This document shows, piece after piece, positions 42,904 to 51,218 of a stretch of DNA of 61,293 nt. Origin of the DNA: an uncultured Collinsella sp. (GTDB lineage: Bacteria > Actinomycetota > Coriobacteriia > Coriobacteriales > Coriobacteriaceae); assembly GCA_934646965.1 (NCBI GenBank), contig CAKUEZ010000001.1:1-61293 (forward strand), in the 5' to 3' direction. The notes under the pieces are model-generated. The model was not told where the DNA came from, did no database searches, and worked only from the letters and a program-made list of their open reading frames with translations. Numbering within the stretch: the first letter of the stretch is position 1; each line of letters begins with the position of its first letter. A program made the position numbers and the translations under genes.

Positions 42904-43815
42904 ATGCTCAATGCGATGGTTTGGGCACTTGCCTGTTTTGGCGTCGTCGCTGCCGATATTGCCCTGAGCGTGGTTCTGTTTTCCGCCCTTGGCGTCGCAT
43001 CGGTGTTCATGGGTTTTTCGATCGACGACCTCGACATTCAATTGCTTCAGGCTGCCGCGCAGACGGCGTCGTTTTTGATGGCACTGCTGTGGTGGCGTTA
43101 TTTATGGCCGCGCTCGTTTACGGCTCGCTGGCAAAGCGAACGCCCGCTCGGCGGGGGAGCGCGCGGCGCGTGGCGACGTATCGTCTGCGTTATCGTGATC
43201 GGCCTGGCCTTGCAGGTGGTCGTTGGCTACGTGACCGACGCCGTGTTGTCGCTGCTGCCCGAGGCCGCGGCCGATTACAGTGAGCTTGTCGAGGAAACGG
43301 GCATGGGCGATACCAGCTACCTCGCCGTCCTCACCACGGTGCTCGGCGCCCCATTTTGCGAAGAGCTGCTAGTGCGCGGCATCATTTTTGAGTTTTCGCT
43401 CCGAGCGTTTAATCCGCAGTGCCGTCCGCTCTGGAAGCGTCGGCGCCGCGCGAATGTGCAAGAAAGCGCCATGGTGCCCTGGGCGGCCCCGAGTACCTGG
43501 GGTATCGCCGCGGCAATTGTGCTGCAGGCGGCGGTCTTTGGTTTTATGCACATGAACTGGGTGCAAGGTTGCTACGCGGGCGCCGCCGGCATCGTCTTTG
43601 GCTGGGTGCTCGTGACGACCGGAAAGCTCCGCTACACCATCCTGCTGCACTTTGCCTTTAACGCCGGATCGTATCTCATGGCGTTGCTCTGGTTTGTGAA
43701 CACGCCCCTCGACGTGGTCATCACGGTCGCCATCGCCGGCGTCATCCTCGTTGAGGCTATGCGCTCGTTGCGCCAAGCGTGCCAGCCGGACGCAGCGAGC
43801 GCGCCGCTGCCCTAG
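42904..43815 (+). CDS. CPBP-family intramembrane metalloprotease
   Basis: The protein is 303 residues; ATG 42904 follows GGGAGGAGG. It has seven or so hydrophobic segments and the three CPBP (CAAX protease, Abi) motifs: CEELLVRG (EExxxR), GFMHMN (FxxxH) and LHFAFNAG (HxxxN). The Glu and His residues form the zinc or catalytic site. Bacterial members process signal or bacteriocin-related peptides, or act as regulators; the substrate here is unknown. The stop overlaps the convergent ygiQ stop by 4 nt. A long insertion between motifs 1 and 2 (FNPQCRP...QESAMVP) is a local feature. Confidence 0.9.
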   Translation: MLNAMVWALACFGVVAADIALSVVLFSALGVASVFMGFSIDDLDIQLLQAAAQTASFLMALLWWRYLWPRSFTARWQSERPLGGGARGAWRRIVCVIVIGLALQVVVGYVTDAVLSLLPEAAADYSELVEETGMGDTSYLAVLTTVLGAPFCEELLVRGIIFEFSLRAFNPQCRPLWKRRRRANVQESAMVPWAAPSTWGIAAAIVLQAAVFGFMHMNWVQGCYAGAAGIVFGWVLVTTGKLRYTILLHFAFNAGSYLMALLWFVNTPLDVVITVAIAGVILVEAMRSLRQACQPDAASAPLP

Positions 43816-45968
43816 TTGCGGCGGCCGCCTCCGTTGGCGCCCTGGCGGCCCTGGGCTGCGCGATTACGCCCCGCGGTGTTCTGCGCGCGGGACATACCGC
43901 CGTATCCCTTGCTGCCCTTAGACCCCTTGCCGGCACCGCCAACGCCACCGTGGGCCTTGCCGCCCTTCTTGCCAGTCCCATGTCCGCCGCTGGTAGACGT
44001 CTCGCCCGGGCGCGGCGGCACGGGGCGAATCAGGCAATGCTTGGTGTAGCCGATCAGGTCGCGACGGCCGGCCTTCTCCAGCGCCTCGCGCACAAGCTTG
44101 TAGTTCTCGGGCTTGCGATACTGAATCAGCGCACGCTGCATGGCCTTCTCGTGCGGGTCGCGTGCCACGTAGATTGGTTGCAGGGTGCGTGGGTCCACGC
44201 CGGTGTAGTACATGCAGGTCGACATGGTGGACGGGGTGGGGTAGAAGTCCTGCACCTGCTCGGGCATGTAGCCCATGTCGCGCACGGCCTCGGCGAGGTC
44301 CACGGCTTCCTTCATCGTCGAGCCGGGATGGCTCGAGATCAGATACGGCACCACGTACTGCTTGAGTCCGTACTCGCGGTTCAGGCGCTCAAATTTTCGG
44401 CAGAATGCGTCGTAGACGGCGCGGCTCGGCTTGCCCATTACGGACAGCACCGCATCGCTTACGTGCTCGGGCGCCACGCGCAGCTGGCCCGAGACATGGT
44501 GTTCCAGCAGCTCGCGCAAAAACTCGTCCGAGGCGTCGGCCATGGTGTAGTCAAAGCGGATGCCGCTGCGCACGAAGACCTTCTTGACGCCTGGCAGCTG
44601 GCGCAGGTCGCGCAGCAGCTGCGTGTAGCCGCTCTCGTCGACCACCATGTTCTTGCACACACTCGGCCATAGGCAGCGCTTGTTCTTGCAGACGCCGTGC
44701 TTGAGCTGCTTGTCGCAGGCCGGACGGCTAAAGTTGGCCGTCGGTCCGCCCACGTCGTTGATGTAGCCCTTAAACTCCGGGTCGTGCGTGAGCAGCTCGG
44801 CCTCGCGCATGATCGAGTCGTGGCTGCGCATCTGCAGCACACGGCCCTGGTGGAAGGTGAGCGCGCAAAACGAACACTCGCCAAAGCACCCGCGGTTGGA
44901 GCTGATGGAAAACTTGATCTCGGAAAAGGCCGGCACGCCGCCTGCGGCATCGTAGTCGGGATGCCAGTCGCGCGCGTAGGGGAGCTCGGCGACCTCGTCC
45001 ATCTCGTCGGTGGTGAGCGTTGCCGACGGCGGGTTCTGCACCACGTAGACGTTGTTGGGATAGGGCTCCACCAGGCGATGCCCGGTAATGGGGTCCATGT
45101 TTTGCTGCTGCACGTTAAAGCTGCGTGCGTAGTTGAGCTTGTCGGACGAAAGGTCGTCCCAACTGGGCAGCAGGTCGTAGTCGTAGACCTCGTTGAGCGA
45201 ACCCGTGCGGTAGACGGTGCCGTTGATGTAGGTGATCTGGTCGACAGGCAGCCCGGCGTCGAGCGCGTCGGCGATCTCGACGATCGCGTGCTCGCCCATG
45301 CCGTAGATGAGGATATCGGCGCCCGAATCGAGCAACACCGAGCGCTTGAGTTTGTCCTGCCAGTAGTCGTAGTGGGCCAGGCGGCGCAGGCTCGCCTCGA
45401 TGCCGCCGATGATGATGGGGGCGTCCTTGAACGTTTGGCGGATGAGGTTGCCGTAGACCGTGACGGCGCGGTTGGGGCGGTGGCCCTCCTCGCCGCCGGG
45501 GGTATAGGCGTCGGTGTGGCGGCGGTGCTTGGTCACCGAATAGTGGTTGACCATGGAGTCCATGTTGCCGGCACTGACGAGAAAGCCCAGGCGCGGCTCG
45601 CCGAGCACGGTGACGCTGGCGGGGTCGGTCCAGTCGGGCTGGCAGATGATGCCCACCTTGTAGCCGTGCGCATCGAGCACGCGGCTGATGATAGCCATGC
45701 CAAAGCTGGGGTGGTCCACATAGGCATCGCCGCAGATGTAGACGAAGTCGCACTGGTCCCAGCCGCGCGCATCCATGTCGGCACGGCTGACGGGGAGGAA
45801 CTTGTCACGGCCCGGGCGCCAGGGGCGGGCGGGCGCGGCCTGGGAATGCTTGGCGTGCGCGGCCTTGGCGGCCGTGTCCTGCGCCTTGCCGCCGCGCTTT
45901 TGCTGTTGGCCTTGCTTGCCCTGCTGGCTGCGCTGGTTGTTCTGAGCGTGCTGAGGCTTTTTTGCCAC
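43812..45968 (-). CDS. ygiQ: YgiQ-family radical SAM protein
   Basis: The protein is 718 residues. GTG 45968 (GTGGCAAAAAAG) with GGGAGGGA upstream is the best start. The N-terminal about 50 residues are low-complexity Gln/Lys/Ala. The family block begins FLPVSRADMDARGWDQCDFV. The radical SAM cysteines are in NRGCFGECSFC. It ends in a Gly/Lys/Ser-rich tail of about 60 residues. YgiQ (UPF0313) proteins are widespread radical SAM enzymes of uncertain reaction. Upstream, between this gene and the DUF1275 gene, lies the palindrome at 46006-46040. Confidence 0.94.
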   Translation of the reverse strand: MAKKPQHAQNNQRSQQGKQGQQQKRGGKAQDTAAKAAHAKHSQAAPARPWRPGRDKFLPVSRADMDARGWDQCDFVYICGDAYVDHPSFGMAIISRVLDAHGYKVGIICQPDWTDPASVTVLGEPRLGFLVSAGNMDSMVNHYSVTKHRRHTDAYTPGGEEGHRPNRAVTVYGNLIRQTFKDAPIIIGGIEASLRRLAHYDYWQDKLKRSVLLDSGADILIYGMGEHAIVEIADALDAGLPVDQITYINGTVYRTGSLNEVYDYDLLPSWDDLSSDKLNYARSFNVQQQNMDPITGHRLVEPYPNNVYVVQNPPSATLTTDEMDEVAELPYARDWHPDYDAAGGVPAFSEIKFSISSNRGCFGECSFCALTFHQGRVLQMRSHDSIMREAELLTHDPEFKGYINDVGGPTANFSRPACDKQLKHGVCKNKRCLWPSVCKNMVVDESGYTQLLRDLRQLPGVKKVFVRSGIRFDYTMADASDEFLRELLEHHVSGQLRVAPEHVSDAVLSVMGKPSRAVYDAFCRKFERLNREYGLKQYVVPYLISSHPGSTMKEAVDLAEAVRDMGYMPEQVQDFYPTPSTMSTCMYYTGVDPRTLQPIYVARDPHEKAMQRALIQYRKPENYKLVREALEKAGRRDLIGYTKHCLIRPVPPRPGETSTSGGHGTGKKGGKAHGGVGGAGKGSKGSKGYGGMSRAQNTAGRNRAAQGRQGANGGGRRN

Positions 45969-46005
45969 GATCCCTCCCGGTGTTTGTATGCTGCACGTAA
46001 TTGTA

Positions 46006-46040
46006 ACCAGTCTTTTTGGGACGGGGCTAAAAAGACTGGT
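46006..46040. repeat. GGGAC-core palindrome upstream of ygiQ
   Basis: Twelve-bp perfect arms (ACCAGTCTTTTT) around the 11-nt loop GGGACGGGGCT, 38 nt upstream of the ygiQ start. Confidence 0.75.
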
Positions 46041-46218
46041 GGAGTACACGAGGCGCCGGGTGTCGGCGTCGTGCCCGCCGTTTGTTTCCAGACTGTGTAT
46101 CCCTCTGTCGAAGGGGACGTCTCGCGCGCATGCCGTGTTGTCAATGGGTTACAGTATGAACGGCGGCTATGTTTCCGCCAACGCACGAGATAGTCGTCAA
46201 CAAGGAGGATGCGCGACG

Positions 46219-46935
46219 ATGCAGCGTGCCAAACAGATATCGGAGTCCATCGAGCTGGGCATTATCTTGGCGCTTGCCGGTGGCTTTATGGATGTGTATT
46301 CGTACGTGGGCCGCGACCATGTTTTCGCCAACGCGCAGACGGGCAACATCTTGCTGGTGGGCGTGAGTATCTCGGAGGGCAACTGGGCGCTCGCGGGACG
46401 CTACTTCTTCCCCGTGGTGTCGTTTGCCGTGGGCATTATGCTTGCCGACCTGGTGCACGAGCGGTTTGGTAGCGTGATTCACTGGCGTCAGGTGACGGTG
46501 TTCTTTGAAGCCGTCATCTTGCTGGGCGTGAGTTTTATTCCTGGCGGCGATTTTAACCTGCTCGCCAACTGTCTCACGTCGTTTGCCTGCGGCATGCAGG
46601 TCGAGAGCTTCCGCAAGATACATGGTCACGGCATCGCCACGACCATGTGCATCGGTAACCTGCGCAATGCGCTGCAAAACGTGGACGACTATATCATCAC
46701 CCACAAGCGCGGCTTTTTGGAAAACGGCCTGTTGTACTTTGGCGTGATCTTTACCTTTGTGTTTGGCGCCGTGCTGGGCAACTGGTGTATTGAGCGGATG
46801 GGCCTGCACGCCATCGCCGTGGCGAGCGTGCTGCTGTTTGTCGCGTTTGCCATCATGTTCATCGACCGCGAGCGCGATTTGCGCTTCCGCTGGAAAGTTG
46901 CGGCCGAGGCCTGGAAGGAAGGCTGTCGAAAGTAG
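46219..46935 (+). CDS. DUF1275 (YoaK-type) membrane protein
   Basis: The protein is 238 residues; ATG 46219 follows AAGGAGG at about 9 nt. It has six predicted TM helices and the family pattern ALAGGFMDVYSYV...FANAQTGNIL and NCLTSFACGMQV. YoaK-like proteins are proposed transporters or channels without an agreed substrate. A monocistronic gene; a palindrome with the sequence core GGGACTGTCCC lies 8 nt after its stop and could serve as its transcript end. Confidence 0.9.
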   Translation: MQRAKQISESIELGIILALAGGFMDVYSYVGRDHVFANAQTGNILLVGVSISEGNWALAGRYFFPVVSFAVGIMLADLVHERFGSVIHWRQVTVFFEAVILLGVSFIPGGDFNLLANCLTSFACGMQVESFRKIHGHGIATTMCIGNLRNALQNVDDYIITHKRGFLENGLLYFGVIFTFVFGAVLGNWCIERMGLHAIAVASVLLFVAFAIMFIDRERDLRFRWKVAAEAWKEGCRK

Positions 46936-46942
46936 CGGCAGG

Positions 46943-46973
46943 ATGTGCCAAAGGGACTGTCCCTTTGGCACAT
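46943..46973. repeat. GGGAC-core palindrome after the DUF1275 gene
   Basis: Perfect 14-bp arms (ATGTGCCAAAGGGA) with loop CTG. Confidence 0.8.
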
Positions 46974-46988
46974 TATATTCGCCATCTG

Positions 46989-47036
46989 TTGAAACGCTTT
47001 AACAATTTTGACGTTCTCGCGAAAATTTCGTTTCAA
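46989..47036. promoter_or_regulatory. LacI-type operator candidate before the FucO-like gene
   Basis: TTGAAACG (46989-46996) and CGTTTCAA (47029-47036) form distant inverted arms. The first lies in GAAACGCTTTAAC, close to LacI/CcpA-type half-sites. It lies 70-115 nt before the start at 47103 and suggests carbon-dependent control. Confidence 0.4.
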
Positions 47037-47102
47037 AAGCGTTAGGATGGGACTCATAGCGCGGGGCGTAATGGGTGCTCCGCACACGATGGGAGGCTAT
47101 CA

Positions 47103-48269
47103 ATGGCTAATCGTTTCGTTCTCAACACCATTTCTTACCATGGTTCTGGCGCCATCAAGGAGATTCCCGGCGAGCTCCAGCGTCGCGGCTACAAGAAGAT
47201 TTTCGTCTGCTCTGACCCCGATCTGGTTAAGTTTGGCGTTACTTCCAAGGTGACCGACGAGCTCGACGCCGCCGGCATCGCTTGGAGCCTCTACTCCGAG
47301 ATCAAGCCCAACCCCACCATCCAGAACGTCAAGGACGGCGTCGAGGCCTTCAAGGCCGCCGAGGCTGACGCTATCGTGACCATCGGTGGCGGCTCCTCCA
47401 TGGACACCGCTAAGGCTATCGGCATCATCATCAACAACCCCGAGTTCGCTGATGTCCGCAGCCTCGAGGGCGTTGCCCCGACCAAGAACCACGCCGTGTT
47501 CACCATCGCCGTGCCGACGACCGCCGGTACCGCCGCTGAGGTGACCATCAACTACGTCATTACCGACCCCGAGAAGGTCCGCAAGTTCGTGTGCGTCGAC
47601 ACCAACGACGCTCCCGAGGTCGCCGTCGTCGACCCCGACATGATGGCTTCCATGCCCGCCGGCCTCACCGCCTCCACCGGTATGGACGCTCTGACCCACG
47701 CCATCGAGGGCTACACCACCAAGGGTGCCTGGGAGCTCTCCGACATGTTCCACTTTGAAGCCATCAAGCTGATCAGCGAGAACCTGCGCGACTCCGTCGC
47801 CGAGGCCAAGTCCGGCCAGCCCGGCTCCGGCCGCGAGGGCATGGCTCTTGGCCAGTATGTCGCCGGCATGGGCTTCTCCAATGTTGGCCTGGGCATCGAC
47901 CACGCCATGGCTCACACCCTGTCCGCTCACTACGACACCCCGCACGGCGTCGCTTGCGCCATGCTGCTGCCGATCGCCATGGAGTTCAACAAGCCGGTCT
48001 GCGCCGAGCGCCTGGCCAAGGTCGCCGTCGCCATGGGTGTTGACACCACGGGCATGAGCACCGACGAGGCCGCCGACGCTGCCATCGCCGCCGTCAAGCA
48101 GCTTTCCGCCGACGTGAACATCCCGCACGTCTGTGAGGCCATGAAGGCTGACGAGATCGAGGTCCTGGCCAAGGACGCCATGGCCGACGCCTGCTTCCCG
48201 GGCAACCCGCGCGAGGCGACGCTCGACGACGTCATCGAGCTCTTCAAGAAGATCTGCCCGGCTGCCTAA
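47103..48269 (+). CDS. fucO: Iron-containing alcohol dehydrogenase, FucO-like
   Basis: The protein is 388 residues, start ATG 47103 after GGGAGG. It is a full-length group III alcohol dehydrogenase: GGGSSMDTAKAIG (NAD binding), PTTAGTAAEVT, and the iron ligands in DALTHAIEGY and GLGIDHAMAHTLSAHYDTPHG. It closely resembles lactaldehyde reductase FucO (propanediol formation from fucose or rhamnose), though 1,3-propanediol or ethanol roles cannot be excluded. Codon use is highly biased, as in strongly expressed genes. A nested hairpin element follows. Confidence 0.9.
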   Translation: MANRFVLNTISYHGSGAIKEIPGELQRRGYKKIFVCSDPDLVKFGVTSKVTDELDAAGIAWSLYSEIKPNPTIQNVKDGVEAFKAAEADAIVTIGGGSSMDTAKAIGIIINNPEFADVRSLEGVAPTKNHAVFTIAVPTTAGTAAEVTINYVITDPEKVRKFVCVDTNDAPEVAVVDPDMMASMPAGLTASTGMDALTHAIEGYTTKGAWELSDMFHFEAIKLISENLRDSVAEAKSGQPGSGREGMALGQYVAGMGFSNVGLGIDHAMAHTLSAHYDTPHGVACAMLLPIAMEFNKPVCAERLAKVAVAMGVDTTGMSTDEAADAAIAAVKQLSADVNIPHVCEAMKADEIEVLAKDAMADACFPGNPREATLDDVIELFKKICPAA

Positions 48270-48277
48270 ACTGGTTC

Positions 48278-48403
48278 GGCGGGCCCCGCCCGTTAGCCCC
48301 AGAATCGTCCTCGGACATGTCGGAGGCCCCGCTGCGCACTACGTGCGGCGGGGCCTCCTTCTGTCCTGCGGAAAGATTCTGGGGCTAACGGACGGGGCCC
48401 GCC
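48278..48403. repeat. Nested inverted repeat: 29-bp outer arms around a terminator
   Basis: The outer arms at 48278-48306 and 48375-48403 differ at one base. Inside lies a GC-rich hairpin (GGAGGCCCCGC... / ...GCGGGGCCTCC, 48322-48358) with TTCT after it, a terminator for the dehydrogenase gene. The whole can form a cruciform of 126 nt. Confidence 0.8.
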
Positions 48404-48522
48404 GGCTCGTTGTCGTGGCGGGCGCTGTTTTGGGGTGCTCGATGGGTTGTCTCGCTAGGTAAAAATTTGTTCGCGGTGGTATTGTTGCTGTGGGTTTAAT
48501 TCGATATGAAAGGGTGACTTTG

Positions 48523-49551
48523 GTGTCCCAGATGGATTCTACGCTCTCCTATATTACTGACCAGTTGAAGGCGCTTACCTCGATTGCTTCTCCTACGGGG
48601 TATACCCGTGCGGCGACTGATTATCTGATGGAAACCCTGCGTGATATGGGGTTTGGGCCTGAGCGTTCTAATAAGGGCAATGTGCTCGTTGAGCTTGGCG
48701 GCGAGGGTGAGCCGCTCGTGTTGGCGAGCCATGTTGACACGCTTGGTGCCATGGTACGTTCCATCAAGGACAACGGCCGCCTGCGTCCCACGACGCTCGG
48801 CGGGCATCAGTGGTCTACGGCCGATGGCGAGAACTGTACTGTCTACACGCGCGACGGCAATGTCTACACGGGTGTTGTTCTCAACACCGAGCCTTCGGCG
48901 CATGTGGCCGACGAGCCGGTCAAGACGATCGAGAAGAACATGGAGATCCTGCTCGACGAGAACGTCGACAGCAAGGACGATGTGCTCGAGCTGGGCATTC
49001 AGACTGGCGATATCATCGCCATGGACCCGCGCACCACGGTGACGGAGAGCGGCTACATTAAGAGCCGCTTTTTGGACGACAAACTGTCCGCGGCGATTCT
49101 GCTGGGTTTGGCCCGCGCCGTCGCCGATGGCGAGGTGGCGCTTTCGCGCAAGGTTTCGCTGCTCTTTACCGTGTACGAGGAGGTCGGTCACGGCGGCGCC
49201 TTTGTGCCGGCCGACACGCGCGAGATGATCAGTGTGGACATGGGCTGCGTGGGCGACGACCTGGGCTGCACCGAGCGTATGGTGTCGATCTGCGCCAAGG
49301 ATTCGGGCGGTCCGTATAACTACGACCTGGTGACCACGCTGTCCAATATCGCGCGCGAGCTGGAGCTCGACTACGCTATCGACGTGTACCCGCATTACGG
49401 CTCCGATGTCGAGGCCACGCTTTCGGCCGGCTATGACATTCGCCACGGCCTGATCGGCCCCGGCGTGTACGCGAGCCACAACTACGAGCGCAGCCACATC
49501 GACGGCGTGCGCAACACCTACGAGCTGGTCCGCACCTACGTCCAGCGCTAG
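48523..49551 (+). CDS. M42-family metallopeptidase
   Basis: About 342 residues from GTG 48523 (GAAAGGG about 9 nt before); ATG 48532 is an alternative. The metal-site motifs of M42 aminopeptidases are in order: ASHVDTLG (HxD), FLDDK, YEEVGHGG (Glu pair), SVDMGCVG, KDSGGPY and GVYASHNYERSH. Such enzymes are tetrahedral aminopeptidases or related glucanases that trim peptides in the cytoplasm. Monocistronic. A 9-bp hairpin (GGCGCTGGC, 49565-49597) without T-run follows the stop. Confidence 0.9.
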   Translation: MSQMDSTLSYITDQLKALTSIASPTGYTRAATDYLMETLRDMGFGPERSNKGNVLVELGGEGEPLVLASHVDTLGAMVRSIKDNGRLRPTTLGGHQWSTADGENCTVYTRDGNVYTGVVLNTEPSAHVADEPVKTIEKNMEILLDENVDSKDDVLELGIQTGDIIAMDPRTTVTESGYIKSRFLDDKLSAAILLGLARAVADGEVALSRKVSLLFTVYEEVGHGGAFVPADTREMISVDMGCVGDDLGCTERMVSICAKDSGGPYNYDLVTTLSNIARELELDYAIDVYPHYGSDVEATLSAGYDIRHGLIGPGVYASHNYERSHIDGVRNTYELVRTYVQR

Positions 49552-49610
49552 ATGCACCGATAACGGCGCTGGCCAGCATGTCTAGAAAGCCAGCGCCACC
49601 CACTCTCAAT

Positions 49611-49678
49611 AAGTTGCGGTGAAATAGGGACTGTTTAAGCGTTTCAAGCGCGAAACAGTCCCTATTTCACCGCAACTT
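49611..49678. repeat. 68-nt perfect palindromic element, left of the HipA-like gene
   Basis: Two perfect 26-bp arms, with AAGTTGCGGTG at the outside and GGGACTGTTT at the inside, around a 16-nt centre. Nearly the same element lies at 51136-51204. Together they bracket the gene at 49693-51066. Confidence 0.92.
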
Positions 49679-49692
49679 AGGGGGCAGTGCTG

Positions 49693-51066
49693 TTATCTCT
49701 GCACGTGCCGTAGCACCTCAACAGCGGCGCTTACCTCTATCGTGCGGCGCTCGAGACCGTGGCGGATGGCCTTGAGGCGATTGTCCGCCGTTGCCCATGC
49801 GCTTTGTGAGAGGATTTCGACCGCCTCGTCGACGAACCCATCGAGGTGCGATGCATCGAACCAGTCGAGTGAGTCGGCAAATGCCAGCTGAGTGGAAGGG
49901 TCCGGCCCAAACGGTTTGGCGGCAAACCCAAACTCCCCGGTAACAAGCGCGGCGGTTGGCACGTTGTACCACAGGCAATTGCCGCTATCGAACAACGGTG
50001 CAGGCCGTATTTCCAGCGTGTCGACATCGCGGATGATGCCGAAGTTTCGCCAGTGGCGGTCGCTGTTGGCCAAGAGGGCATCGCAGACGATCATCTGCGA
50101 CATGGATCTTCTCACGGCAGCTTCGTCAGCCCCGTGCCTGCCAAGATACCGGCAGTATCGATCGTATGTCGAGCTTCCTCGCTGACCACCAAGTGCGTCC
50201 CTGATATAAGCGGCCGGCACGTATTCCTCGCGGCCATTAAGAAAGTCATCGCATAGACATACGGGCTCGTCGAACATGCGCTCGACCGTATAGGGAACAA
50301 ACTCACCTTTGGATAACAGACGCCGATGAAGGGCCGTCGCGACCGCCTCGTTAAACGGACGCTGGTCGTCCATGCCACACCCTTTGACCAGGACTCGAAT
50401 GCCATTACGGATTATCCAAGATTTGGGGAGCTCGCCCTCGGACGTATTGTCAGGATTTTTGAGTCCGATGCCCTCAAGCCAGCCTGAACGTTGCTCGGGT
50501 CTCGACCGTTCAAAATCGTTCTCGAAGTAATTGAGGTGCTGCCAATCGAGCTCATCGCAGTTGACCGGCCTCAGCCAGTAGCAATCCGAAAGCGAAAAAC
50601 CCAGGCATCGAACGGGTACTTCAATACTGCTGTCAATTCCCAGCTCGCGATAGCGCGAGATGAGTCCGGGACGGACGTCGGGCACCGACCGGTGGCTCCA
50701 CCACGTGTTGAGTGCCCGTTTATTCACCGTTGGGGAAGAGCTCGAGCACGTGCCAAACGGCATTCTTCGCGCATCGAGTATCTCGGCAATTTCAAAGGAA
50801 AACTCGCGCGTTGAATCAAACGAGACATGCGCGACCTCGTGGTCGGCTGACATCAACGTGAACTTGCGCCCTACGTCAGCCGCGGGACGGCGCCCGCGCT
50901 TGCGGACCTTTTGGTAGCCAATCGCGGAATCGTACTCAACCATTTTCCGTCCACCGACGATATCGCACGCGAGCGTTCCCGATGCAGCCAGTTGTGATAT
51001 GCGGGCCTTCGTAACGCCCAGCAGACGCGCTGCGTCACCCATGGATATATAGTTGGAAGTACTCAT
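49693..51066 (-). CDS. HipA-like kinase with N-terminal helix-turn-helix
   Basis: The protein is 457 residues from ATG 51066. Residues 6-40 form a helix-turn-helix of excisionase/MerR type (MGDAARLLGVTKARISQLAASG). The middle contains NTWWSHRSVPDVRPG. The C-terminal part has the HipA-like catalytic pattern LLANSDRHWRNFG and PAPLFDSGNCLW (catalytic and Mg-binding Asp). HipA kinases phosphorylate host proteins such as GltX and are held by a HipB antitoxin; here the DNA-binding part is fused and no separate HipB is seen. Two matching palindromes flank the gene and an inverted repeat overlaps its promoter, so self-repression is likely. A persistence, defence or selfish-cassette role is possible. 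Confidence 0.82.
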   Translation of the reverse strand: MSTSNYISMGDAARLLGVTKARISQLAASGTLACDIVGGRKMVEYDSAIGYQKVRKRGRRPAADVGRKFTLMSADHEVAHVSFDSTREFSFEIAEILDARRMPFGTCSSSSPTVNKRALNTWWSHRSVPDVRPGLISRYRELGIDSSIEVPVRCLGFSLSDCYWLRPVNCDELDWQHLNYFENDFERSRPEQRSGWLEGIGLKNPDNTSEGELPKSWIIRNGIRVLVKGCGMDDQRPFNEAVATALHRRLLSKGEFVPYTVERMFDEPVCLCDDFLNGREEYVPAAYIRDALGGQRGSSTYDRYCRYLGRHGADEAAVRRSMSQMIVCDALLANSDRHWRNFGIIRDVDTLEIRPAPLFDSGNCLWYNVPTAALVTGEFGFAAKPFGPDPSTQLAFADSLDWFDASHLDGFVDEAVEILSQSAWATADNRLKAIRHGLERRTIEVSAAVEVLRHVQR

Positions 51067-51081
51067 CTACCGCATCACCTC

Positions 51082-51134
51082 GTTAAGTATTCTAATTGTT
51101 AAATACAGCAAGCATAAATATCATAATACTTAAC
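51082..51134. promoter_or_regulatory. Inverted repeat in the HipA-like gene promoter
   Basis: GTTAAGTATT (51082-51091) and AATACTTAAC (51125-51134) are perfect 10-bp arms 34 nt apart, with a third partial copy GTTAAATA between. The region is AT-rich and lies directly upstream of the start at 51066. It is a likely operator for the fused helix-turn-helix. Confidence 0.65.
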
Positions 51135-51135
51135 A

Positions 51136-51204
51136 AAGTTGCGGTGAAATAGGGACTGTTGGGGCGTTTGAAGCACTTAAACAGGCCCTATTTCACCGCA
51201 ACTT
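51136..51204. repeat. 69-nt palindromic element, right of the HipA-like gene
   Basis: Twenty-five-bp arms with one mismatch (AGGGACTGTT opposite AACAGGCCCT) around a 19-nt centre. The outer part is identical to the element at 49611-49678. It ends 14 nt before the mnmA stop codon. Confidence 0.92.
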
Positions 51205-51218
51205 ATGAAGAGGTGGGG

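Noticed and set aside
45988..46218. N-terminal extension of the DUF1275 protein
   Set aside because: The upstream in-frame region covers the palindrome at 46006-46040, and ATG 46219 has a strong Shine-Dalgarno and matches the family start.
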